Below, piece by piece: positions 57,597 through 64,000 of a stretch of 64,000 nt of DNA. Origin of the DNA: DASXRA01 sp035263725. Lineage in GTDB: Bacteria; Actinomycetota; Actinomycetes; Mycobacteriales; Jatrophihabitantaceae. A program made the translations under genes and the position numbers. Location of the stretch: NCBI GenBank assembly GCA_035263725.1, contig DATFRC010000035.1, forward strand, positions 14,324 through 78,323, written 5' to 3'. Under the pieces are notes generated by a model. That model was given only the letters and a program-made list of their open reading frames with translations. It made no database searches and had not been told where the DNA came from. The first letter of the stretch is position 1. Every line of letters begins with the position of its first letter.

Positions 57597-59069
57597 CTAA
57601 CTAGTGCGGGCCATGGTCTCCCACCTTGCGGGCGCCGTCGCCCGCGCTCGCAACATGGCGTAGGTGCTTCCCCGGTAGCCAAACTCAGCCGAGACATAGC
57701 GGTTGTTCGCCACGGACTGTAAGCATGCCCAACCGTTGTGGGGCACCGACCGGAACATCTCCCAGCTACCTACCTTGGTGGCGCGAGCGCGCAGCATCCC
57801 GTAGTTGGCACCCGGGTAACCCAACTCGACACTGATGAATCGCCGGTTGCTCATCGACTGGAGGTAGACCAGGGGAGCGCGGCTGCCCCCGTCTTGGGTG
57901 CAGATACGGTAAAAGCTGCGCCCGCTCGGCGTGTCGTGCGAAACGCTGGCGCGCAGCATGCCGGCATAGCCGCCCGGGGCGACAGTGTCGGTGTGGACGT
58001 AGCTACCGTCGATGCTGGGCGGGTTCAGGCCGAAGATGAGCGCTGCAACCGTGCAGCCGTAGCCAACCAGTGGCACATACTGCGTCGGGGTCTGCCACAT
58101 TGCCGTTGCGCCGCGATAGATGACGAGACTGCCGTCGTCTTGCACCACCACTCGATCGCCTGCTCGGCTGCCGACCGTTCCGCTGGCCCAGATGGCCCGG
58201 CCTCCGCCATAGAGGACGAGATTGCCGTCAGATTGCATTGCCAGAACACTGCCGCCGGTTTTGGCTCCGTTACTCGGCCACACCACGTCAGCCCCGGCAT
58301 CGACTGCGTTTGGCTGATGCGTGACGATCTCCCCGAAGCCAAAGAGTGGCAAGCCGAAGGCGAATCGGCCTGACGACGACACGATGAAGCTGCCCAGCTG
58401 CAGCGAGGTGCCGGCTCGCAAGACGTTGTTGCGAACGGTGAACGAGGTCGCGAGGCTTCCGGATTGCTGTCCGTGAATTGTCACAATTGCCGTGCCGGTC
58501 TGCGTGATCGCCGTAATCGTCTCCGGTTCGCTCAGCGTCCCGTCCGGGCCGATCGTCGTCGTAGGCGCGGAAAAGCTCAGCTGCGGTGACGAGACAGTGA
58601 CTGGATCGCCTGGGACGAAGCAGTCTGTACTGATCGGGAGCGGATCACCAATGCCGGCAGGCCTGTTGTAGCTGTCCAGATCACGGAGGATTGGACCGCG
58701 TGTGGCCTCGTCGAGCGTCGCTGCAGGGAGGTCCGATCCTGGTGGCGGAGCGACAACGATGTGTACCACCTGACCTGGTACTACATCGACCGGTAGCTGC
58801 ACCGCGAACCCGAAGTCGCCTGACGTAGGCGTCACCTGGCTCGGTGACGCCGTGCCGATGGATGCCGTGATGGTGTACGTGACGCCCGGCGTAGCGCCGT
58901 CGACCCGATAGGCCGGAGCCTGGCCGGGGCAGGGCGCCCCGTATCTCGACGAGATCTGCGGAGGCGTGCTACTCGCTGCCGCGTCCGGCGTCGCCCTTGG
59001 ACCAGAAAATGCCTGACCAGCGAGCCATACGACGGCTACCCAGACTGCGATATGCCTCCGCCGACGCAT
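57597..59069 (-). CDS. Secreted protein with B-lectin and fascin-like repeat domains
   Basis: 490-aa exported protein from MRRRRHIAVWVAVVWLAG (signal peptide to about residue 25), with GGAGGG just upstream of the ATG. A beta-sandwich region (about 40-220) is followed by a bulb-type lectin domain (about 235-335) with mannose-site motifs MQSDGNLVLY and VQDDGSLVIY and VVWPS and AIWAS strands. The C-terminus (about 400-490) has two beta-trefoil-like repeats, LQSMSNRRFISVELGY and LQSVANNRYVSAEFGY, each followed by LRARAT and WE, as in fascin-like domains. Probably binds sugars outside the cell. Isolated gene. Confidence 0.75.
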   Translation of the reverse strand: MRRRRHIAVWVAVVWLAGQAFSGPRATPDAAASSTPPQISSRYGAPCPGQAPAYRVDGATPGVTYTITASIGTASPSQVTPTSGDFGFAVQLPVDVVPGQVVHIVVAPPPGSDLPAATLDEATRGPILRDLDSYNRPAGIGDPLPISTDCFVPGDPVTVSSPQLSFSAPTTTIGPDGTLSEPETITAITQTGTAIVTIHGQQSGSLATSFTVRNNVLRAGTSLQLGSFIVSSSGRFAFGLPLFGFGEIVTHQPNAVDAGADVVWPSNGAKTGGSVLAMQSDGNLVLYGGGRAIWASGTVGSRAGDRVVVQDDGSLVIYRGATAMWQTPTQYVPLVGYGCTVAALIFGLNPPSIDGSYVHTDTVAPGGYAGMLRASVSHDTPSGRSFYRICTQDGGSRAPLVYLQSMSNRRFISVELGYPGANYGMLRARATKVGSWEMFRSVPHNGWACLQSVANNRYVSAEFGYRGSTYAMLRARATAPARWETMARTS

Positions 59070-59236
59070 CGTCCCTCCACCCCAGCACGTGGGCGCCGGC
59101 GACGGCCGCACGGCGATCTGTCTGGCGCGCGTAAATTACTCCATCCGTCACATGCCGACAAGATGCCGGCAATTTCTCGCGGACGGCGCGCATACGCCCG
59201 AAATCGAGCCGCTTGCGTTGGCGTCGCGAATATTGC

Positions 59237-59285
59237 TTGACGCCAACGCCTGGCGGACCGTATCTTCAACCGATTGGTTGATCAA
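59237..59285 (+). promoter_or_regulatory. Probable promoter and operator of the DHFR-like/ArsR operon
   Basis: TTGACG (59237-59242), 18-nt spacer and TATCTT (59261-59266) form a sigma-70-type promoter 44 bp before the start. A small palindrome TTGATCAA (59278-59285) just after it could be where the operon's own ArsR-type regulator binds. The rest of the divergent gap (59070-59309) shows nothing else I can support. Confidence 0.5.
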
Positions 59286-59309
59286 TGAGCTAGTTGAGGA
59301 GTGGATCGT

Positions 59310-59840
59310 ATGCGCAAGATCGTCGTCTCGGAGTTCATGACCCTGGACGGAATCGTGGAGGCCCCCGACCAGTGGTCGATGTCGTACTGGAACGACAGCA
59401 TCGCGCAGTTCAAGACCGAGGAGATGCAGGAGGCGGACGCACTGCTGCTCGGCCGCGTGACGTACGACGGCTTCGCCGCCGCGTGGCCGGCCATGATCGA
59501 CCAGCCGGGCGGCAAGGAGATGAACGGTTACCGAAAGTGGGTCGTCAGCTCGACACTCGAAACGGCGGAATGGTCCAACTCCGTGATCGTGCGTGACCTC
59601 GACGAGGTCGCGGGGCTCGACGGCACGCTGCTGGTCTTCGGGAGCCCGGGCCTGATCCAGGGATTGATCGAGCACGACCTCGTCGACGCTTACCGGCTGC
59701 TCGTCTACCCTGTGGTGCTCGGCCGGGGCAAGCGCTTGTTCGGCACGGACGCCAGGACGAACCTCGAACTGGTCGACGCGCGCGATGTCGGCTCCGGCGT
59801 CACCGCGCTCCGTTACCAACGGAAGGCCGATGCCGACTGA
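59310..59840 (+). CDS. Dihydrofolate-reductase-like (RibD C-terminal) protein
   Basis: 176-aa protein, MRKIVVSEFMTLDGIVEAPDQW, with LLLGRVTYDGFAAAWP, LLVFGSPGLIQGLIEHDLVDAYRLLVYPVVLGRGKRLF: the DHFR/RibD_C fold that binds NADPH. True folate reduction is unlikely for this branch, which is common next to ArsR/SRPBCC genes. Start ATG 59310 with GAGGAG 8 nt upstream. Overlaps the ArsR gene by 11 bp. Confidence 0.87.
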   Translation: MRKIVVSEFMTLDGIVEAPDQWSMSYWNDSIAQFKTEEMQEADALLLGRVTYDGFAAAWPAMIDQPGGKEMNGYRKWVVSSTLETAEWSNSVIVRDLDEVAGLDGTLLVFGSPGLIQGLIEHDLVDAYRLLVYPVVLGRGKRLFGTDARTNLELVDARDVGSGVTALRYQRKADAD

Positions 59841-60168
59841 TCAGCTCAGCCGCACGTTCGCCGCGTTGGCCGATCCGACGCGGCGGGCGATGCTGGCGCG
59901 CCTTGCCCGCGGCGAGGCAACCGTGAACGAGCTGGCCGAGCCGTTCTCGATCAGCCTCCAGGCGGTGTCAAAGCACCTGAAGGTGCTCGAGCAGGCCGGG
60001 CTGGTCACCCGCAGCCGCGCCGCACAGCAGCGGCCGGCGCGGCTGCGGGCCGTGCCATTGGCCGATGCCGCACAGTGGCTGACCTTTTATCGCCGGTTCT
60101 TCGAGGGCAGCCTGGATCGGCTCGACGAGCACCTGCGGACCGTGCAGAAGGGACGCGCCGATGGTTGA
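59830..60168 (+). CDS. ArsR-family transcription regulator
   Basis: 112-aa winged-helix repressor from MPTDQLSRTFAALADPTRRAMLARL. Recognition helix region ISLQAVSKHLKVLEQAGLVTRSR at about 43-65. No metal-binding Cys pair is present, fitting the branch that partners AHSA1/SRPBCC proteins rather than metal sensors. GGAAGG precedes the ATG, and the 3' end overlaps the SRPBCC gene by 8 bp. Likely autoregulates the operon. Confidence 0.9.
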   Translation: MPTDQLSRTFAALADPTRRAMLARLARGEATVNELAEPFSISLQAVSKHLKVLEQAGLVTRSRAAQQRPARLRAVPLADAAQWLTFYRRFFEGSLDRLDEHLRTVQKGRADG

Positions 60169-60595
60169 GTTCACCATCGTCCGCGGATTCGACGCGCCCC
60201 GAGAGGTGGTGTGGCGGGCGTGGACAGAGCCGGAGCAGCTCGCACAGTGGTTCGGCCCGCGTGGGATCAGCACGCCGCTGGACAAGATCCGCATGGACCT
60301 GCGCCCGGGTGGCCAAGCGAGCCTCGTCATGGTCGACGACGCCAGCGGCGTGGAGTATCTGAACACCGGGACGTACCTGGAGATCGTCCCGCCGGAACGT
60401 CTCGTCTGGAAGGACGACGGCTTCTCGGACGGGACCGGGCCCGGCACGGTCACGGTGACGCTGCGCGATCTGGGCGGCAAGACCGAGCTCACTGTGCACG
60501 TCGTGGCCGACTTCACCGAGACGATGCGGGCGCAGGCCGAAGTCGGCTGGGGTAGCTCCTTCGACAAGCTCGCCGAGTTGCTCTCCCGCCGCTGA
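60161..60595 (+). CDS. SRPBCC/AHSA1-domain protein
   Basis: 144-aa START-like small-molecule-binding fold: EFTIVRGFDAPREVVWRAWTEPEQLAQWFGP, MDLRPGGQASLVM, YLEIVPPERLVWKDDGF and VHVVADFTETMRAQAEVGWGSSFDKLAELL match the AHSA1 (activator of Hsp90 ATPase homologue) branch. Ligand unknown. Last gene of the DHFR-like/ArsR/SRPBCC operon; a large inverted repeat begins directly after its stop. Confidence 0.9.
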   Translation: MVEFTIVRGFDAPREVVWRAWTEPEQLAQWFGPRGISTPLDKIRMDLRPGGQASLVMVDDASGVEYLNTGTYLEIVPPERLVWKDDGFSDGTGPGTVTVTLRDLGGKTELTVHVVADFTETMRAQAEVGWGSSFDKLAELLSRR

Positions 60596-60657
60596 GCTAC
60601 CCGATTGCGCAACAATTCCTCGTCTCAGGGCGGGAATTCTTGCGCAATCCGGGTAGC
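60596..60657. terminator. Bidirectional terminator hairpin between convergent operons
   Basis: The left arm (60596-60619, GCTACCCGATTGCGCAACAA...) is complementary to the right arm (60633-60657) over about 24 bp, with one extra base and one mismatch, around a 13-nt loop. The loop contains the stop codon of the minus-strand sigma factor gene (60625-60627), so the right arm encodes its last residues. Confidence 0.7.
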
Positions 60658-61851
60658 ACGGGCCTGGAGGTAGCGCTGCTCGGGCACGCTGGTCGTGCCG
60701 CGGGCCGCGGCGAGGTAGGCACCTCGGGCGGCAGCGGCGTCGCCGGCCAGGTCGAGCAGGTGACCCCGGACGGCGTCCAGCCGATGGCCGAGCGCCGCGC
60801 GCGACGCGTCGTCGAGGCGATCGAGTAGCTCGAGCCCCGCCTGCGGCCCGTCCACCATCGCGACGGCGACGGCGTGGCTGAGCGCTGCCATCGGGTTGGG
60901 CGCGATGCGCAGCAGCACCTCGTACAGCTTGACGATCTGCGGCCAGTCGGTGTCCTGTGCCGTGGGCGCCTCGGCGTGCACTGCCGCGATGGCGGCCTGC
61001 ACCTGGTAAGGCCCGAGCGGCGCCGCCGTGAGCGCTGACGACACGAGGGCGACGCCCTCGGCGATCGCCTCGCGATCCCACGACGCCCGGTCTTGCTCCT
61101 CCAGGGGAATCAGTGTGCCGCCAGGCCTGACCCGGGCGGCACGCCGCGCGTCGTTCAGCAGCATGAGTGCGAGCAGTCCGGCTACCTCGCCGTCGTCCGG
61201 CAGCATCCGGTGCACCCCGCGAGCGAGCCGGATCGCCTCGCGGGTCAGGTCCGGACGATGCAACGCCGGCCCGGACGTCGTGGTGTAGCCCTCGTTGAAG
61301 ATCAGGTACAGGACGTGCAGCACGGCCCCGAGCCGGGGCGCCCACTCCGTACCGGGCGGAACGGTGAACCGGGCGCCGCGCAACCGTTGTTTCGCCCGGC
61401 TGATGCGCTGTGCCATCGTCGCCTCGGGAACGAAGAACGCCCGGGCAATCTCGGCCGTGGTGAGCCCGCCCACGGCGCGCAGCGTCAATGCCACCTGCGA
61501 TGGCGCCGAGAGCGTCGGGTGGCAGCACAGGAACAGCAGGGTGAGCGTGTCGTCGTGGTCGGCCGGTCGCTCCTCGTCCGCTGGCGGCGCCACCAGGGAG
61601 TCTGTGGAAGCGACCGCGGCCTCACGGCGTAGCCGAGCCGACTCGGCGCGCAGCCGGTCGGTCAGCCGCCGAGATGCGACGGTGAGCAGCCAGCCCCGCG
61701 GCGAGTCTGGAACACCGCTGCGCCACTGCGTGGCAGCCGCGAGCAGCGCCTCCTGTACCGCGTCCTCGCAGAGGTCGAAGTGCCCGTAACGGCGGGTAAG
61801 CGCGCTGAGGACCTGCGGCGCCTCCCGGCGCAGCAGGTCCTCGACGCTCAT
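60625..61851 (-). CDS. ECF42-type RNA polymerase sigma factor with C-terminal helical extension
   Basis: 408-aa sigma factor. Region 2 at about 8-75 (YGHFDLCEDAVQEALLAAATQW), region 4 at about 105-165 (LTLLFLCCHPTLSAPSQVALTLRAVGGLTTAEIARAFFVPEATMAQRISRAKQRLRG), and a C-terminal TPR-like domain of about 230 residues (VLHVLYLIFNEGYTTTSG, GPYQVQAAIAAVHAEAP, RYLQARATRIAQEF). This architecture plus an adjacent DGPF gene defines group ECF42, which needs no anti-sigma factor. ATG overlaps the DGPF gene stop by 4 bp (61848-61851). Confidence 0.9.
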   Translation of the reverse strand: MSVEDLLRREAPQVLSALTRRYGHFDLCEDAVQEALLAAATQWRSGVPDSPRGWLLTVASRRLTDRLRAESARLRREAAVASTDSLVAPPADEERPADHDDTLTLLFLCCHPTLSAPSQVALTLRAVGGLTTAEIARAFFVPEATMAQRISRAKQRLRGARFTVPPGTEWAPRLGAVLHVLYLIFNEGYTTTSGPALHRPDLTREAIRLARGVHRMLPDDGEVAGLLALMLLNDARRAARVRPGGTLIPLEEQDRASWDREAIAEGVALVSSALTAAPLGPYQVQAAIAAVHAEAPTAQDTDWPQIVKLYEVLLRIAPNPMAALSHAVAVAMVDGPQAGLELLDRLDDASRAALGHRLDAVRGHLLDLAGDAAAARGAYLAAARGTTSVPEQRYLQARATRIAQEFPP

Positions 61852-62210
61852 ACGTCGGCACCTGCCGTGCCCATGATCGGGCGTACCTCCATGGCGAAGT
61901 ACTTCGCGTCGGGCCAGCTCGCGGCGATCTCGACAGCGCGCTCGACCGTGTCGCAGTCGACGATCAGGTAGCCGCCCATCTGCTCCTTCGCCTCGACATA
62001 CGGCCCGTCGGTGACGGCCGGCACGCCGTCGCGTACCCGGACGGTCTTCGACTGCGACGGGTCGGCCAGCCCTTGGCCGCCCACGAACTCACCAGAGTTC
62101 TTCAGCTCGTCCATGATCCGGTCGACATCGGCGAAGAGCGCGTTGCGCTCGTCTTCGGGCATCGCCTCGTAGGTAGCAGGGTTGTTGTAGATCAGCAGCA
62201 GGTACTTCAC
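61848..62210 (-). CDS. YCII/DGPF-domain protein
   Basis: 120-aa protein, MKYLLLIYNNPATYEAMPEDER, with VTDGPYVEAKEQMGGYLIVDCD carrying the DGPF-type motif (here DGPY). These small ferredoxin-like-fold proteins are the usual targets and partners of ECF42 sigma factors. Biochemical role is not known. GGAGGA lies upstream of the ATG (62208-62210). Upstream and coupled to the sigma gene. Confidence 0.9.
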   Translation of the reverse strand: MKYLLLIYNNPATYEAMPEDERNALFADVDRIMDELKNSGEFVGGQGLADPSQSKTVRVRDGVPAVTDGPYVEAKEQMGGYLIVDCDTVERAVEIAASWPDAKYFAMEVRPIMGTAGADV

Positions 62211-62256
62211 GGCTCCTCCTGTCGTTGGGTGGACATCAGATACGTCGGAGCCACCG

Positions 62257-63180
62257 TCATGACGTCGACACCAAGGGCGGGTCGAGCAGTTGCAGCGTGG
62301 TGGCGGAAGCGTCCAGTTCGGCGGCCACGCCGATCGGGTAGGTCTGGTTCTTTGCGCCGTGCCCGACGTTCGCCGAACTGATCATGGGAACGCCCAGCGA
62401 GCCCACCCGCTCTTCGAGAATCGCCTGGATGTCCTCGGTGGCGCCGCAGTTCTGGAATGTCCCGGCGACGATGCCGGCAACCCCGTCCAGGTAACCGGAG
62501 CGCCGCAGTTGGGTGAGCATCCGGTCGATGCGGTAGTCGTCCTCGCTGTCGTCTTCCACGAGCCAGATCCCGTCGCGCGCCGGCCAGGACGTGTCGGTAC
62601 CCAGCGATGCGGTCAGCACGGTGAGGTTGCCGCCGCACGTGATGCCGCGGGCGATGCCAGGCACCACGGTGCGCGCGCCCGCAAAGCACAACGAGGTGGC
62701 CTGCTCCGGATGCATCAGCGTCCGCAGCAGCGAGGCGAGTTCGTACGTGTCGAAGTAGGTCACCATCGTGCTGTGCAGTGACGCCCAGCCGAGCCGGCAC
62801 GCCGCGGCCTCGAGGATCGCCGTCACGTCTGAATAGCCGGCGAGCACCTTCGGTGTCACCCCGTCGAGCGCGTCCCAGTCGAGCGACGCAAGGGTGCGCT
62901 GCGCCCCGGAACCGCCACAGGCGAACACGATGCCCGCGATAGCCGGATCGCAAAGCGCGCTCGTCAGGTCGGCGACGCGCAGCGCATCCTCGCCCGCCAG
63001 GTAGTGGCGCAGTGTTCCACGATCGCGAGCAGACGGGTATACGACGGGCTCGAGGCCGGACACGCGCAGCGTCTCGAGTCCCGCCTCGAGACGCTCCTGG
63101 TCGGGCGGGCTGCTCGCCGACAGCACTGCGACGCGATCACCCGGACGCAGCGCCGGAGGGCGTGTCAGCGAGGCAATCAT
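62257..63180 (-). CDS. LD-carboxypeptidase (S66 family, LdcA/MccF-like)
   Basis: 307-aa serine peptidase that trims the terminal D-Ala from tetrapeptide stems of recycled peptidoglycan, or in MccF cleaves microcin C. LRPGDRVAVLSASSPPD at the N-terminus, VLAGYSDVTAILEA with the nucleophilic Ser near 112, WLVEDDSEDDYRIDRMLTQL with the catalytic Glu, and SSANVGHGAKNQTYPIG with the His near 276. ATG 63178-63180 is chosen; a GTG three codons earlier is possible. Confidence 0.88.
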   Translation of the reverse strand: MIASLTRPPALRPGDRVAVLSASSPPDQERLEAGLETLRVSGLEPVVYPSARDRGTLRHYLAGEDALRVADLTSALCDPAIAGIVFACGGSGAQRTLASLDWDALDGVTPKVLAGYSDVTAILEAAACRLGWASLHSTMVTYFDTYELASLLRTLMHPEQATSLCFAGARTVVPGIARGITCGGNLTVLTASLGTDTSWPARDGIWLVEDDSEDDYRIDRMLTQLRRSGYLDGVAGIVAGTFQNCGATEDIQAILEERVGSLGVPMISSANVGHGAKNQTYPIGVAAELDASATTLQLLDPPLVSTS

Positions 63181-63393
63181 GCCGCACACCGTACGGGCCG
63201 GTCGCGGATCTTGACGGCGCTAGCCGGTGAGCATTTACTCGTCTCATTTGGCACTGCCAATCCGGGATGCCGATCTCGTCGTGATCTGTACGACGTTGAT
63301 CCGCTTCGACACGACCAGCTACGGCGCGCGTCCCGACAGAGAGCCGTGCATTCGCCGCCCGCGTACTGGGTACATATGTTGGGGAGGCGCTCC

Positions 63394-64000
63394 ATGAAAG
63401 GGCCACAAATCGTTCCCGCCGTCGCGTTGATCGTGAGCGCGACGTTCATTGGCGGCACCCCGGGTGCGAGCGCTGCGTCCGAGACGACGCTCACCATCGC
63501 GACGGGGCAGATCTCGACGCTCAACCCGTTCCTGGCGTTCTTCGACAGCGAGCTGAACATCCTCGGCAGCATCTATCCGTCGCTCTACCAGTACGACGCC
63601 AACAACAACCCGGCGCCCTATCTTGCCGAGTCCGCCACCACGTCCCCTGACCACCTGACCTGGACGTTCAAGATCCGGCCGGGTCTCAAGTGGACCGACG
63701 GCCAGCCGATCACAGCCAAGGACGCCGCCTGGACGTTCAACCTGATCATGGCCAGCAGGGACCCGTCTATCGTCAACGCCTCGCTGGTCACCAACTTCGC
63801 ATCCGTAAGCGCGCCGAACGACTCCACGTTGATCATCAAGACGAAGGCGCCGCAAGCCAACATGCCCTACGTCAGCATCACGATCACCGGCATCCCGATC
63901 GTGCCGCAGCACATCTGGGAGTCGAAGGTCAGGGGCCTCGACAAGTACCTCAACAACGACTACCCCGTCGTCGGCTACGGGCCGTTCGTCCTCGCCGGCT
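63394..64000 (+). CDS. Family 5 extracellular solute-binding protein (3' end outside window)
   Basis: 202 codons are visible before the edge. Signal peptide MKGPQIVPAVALIVSATFIGG to about residue 27 (ends GASAAS, no lipobox Cys), then TLTIATGQISTLNPFLAFFDSE, IYPSLYQYDANNNPAPYLAES, LTWTFKIRPGLKWTDGQPITAKDAAWTFNLIM and PIVPQHIWE, the classic peptide/nickel-binding protein pattern (OppA/DppA). GGGGAGG lies about 7 nt before the ATG. The transporter's permeases are probably beyond the window. Confidence 0.9.
   Translation, partial: MKGPQIVPAVALIVSATFIGGTPGASAASETTLTIATGQISTLNPFLAFFDSELNILGSIYPSLYQYDANNNPAPYLAESATTSPDHLTWTFKIRPGLKWTDGQPITAKDAAWTFNLIMASRDPSIVNASLVTNFASVSAPNDSTLIIKTKAPQANMPYVSITITGIPIVPQHIWESKVRGLDKYLNNDYPVVGYGPFVLAG

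Noticed and set aside
59070..59309. Short open frames in the gap between the lectin-like and DHFR-like genes
   Set aside because: No RBS, no similarity, and codon use unlike the neighbouring genes; the gap is better read as divergent promoters.

Overview
The window is 64 kb of high-GC DNA with tightly packed genes, many GTG starts and a long run of 4-bp stop/start overlaps. Gene content and order point to an actinobacterium (Actinomycetota). Genes I recognise as neighbours in mycobacteria recur here. One set is purA, a DUF3151 gene, class II fba, a DedA gene, trmH, pyrE, clpB, a flavohemoprotein, dnaK-grpE-dnaJ-hspR and a large membrane Fe-S oxidoreductase. The other is a DUF5318 gene, a class A PBP, a GT87-like gene, rpsF-ssb-rpsR-rplI and dnaB. 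That comparison is from memory, not from a search. I cannot name the genus. No rRNA, tRNA, CRISPR array, transposase or prophage was seen; the only mobile-type elements are a DnaB intein and a small palindromic repeat family.

Layout. 1-14.9 kb: metabolic and RNA housekeeping genes (purA, a TrpB2-type synthase, fba, an epimerase, DedA, RNase J, methionine aminopeptidase, an AAA ATPase, a PIG-L deacetylase) and a four-gene minus-strand operon (membrane protein, SDR, pyrE, trmH). 14.9-20.5 kb: clpB with a HAIR operator, a cysteine-dioxygenase-like gene, and a truncated globin/flavohemoprotein/DivIVA-like operon. 20.7-25.5 kb: a LapA-like gene and an ABC system made of a 987-aa permease and an ATPase with two fused nucleotide-binding domains. 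25.6-30.3 kb: a CGNR gene and the dnaK-grpE-dnaJ-hspR operon, also with a HAIR-like site. HspR encoded here probably represses both its own operon and clpB.

30.4-43.8 kb is more accessory: a CtaG-like gene, then a seven-gene run (IclR regulator, OpuC/ProU-type ABC transporter, M20 amidohydrolase, HutF) that looks like an uptake and degradation unit linked to histidine, a VapBC pair, a P450, the Fe-S oxidoreductase, VOC and PPOX genes, and a frameshifted gene remnant. 43.8-57.5 kb: a BtuF-like protein, a SigE-family sigma factor with a membrane partner, the PBP/GT87 cluster, gluconokinase, endonuclease IV, a surface protein, the S6-SSB-S18-L9 operon and dnaB. 57.6-64 kb: a secreted lectin-like protein, a DHFR-like/ArsR/SRPBCC operon convergent with an ECF42-type sigma factor and its DGPF partner, an LD-carboxypeptidase, and the start of a peptide-binding protein that runs off the window.

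The strongest unusual signals are: a class 3 intein (W/C/T triad, Ala at position 1) exactly inside the DnaB P-loop, carrying two Cys4 modules in its homing endonuclease; three copies of a 45-bp palindromic repeat, one of which supplies the stop codons of two convergent genes; an exact 15-bp sequence with a palindromic core present three times; and the coupling of globin genes to a DivIVA-like protein.
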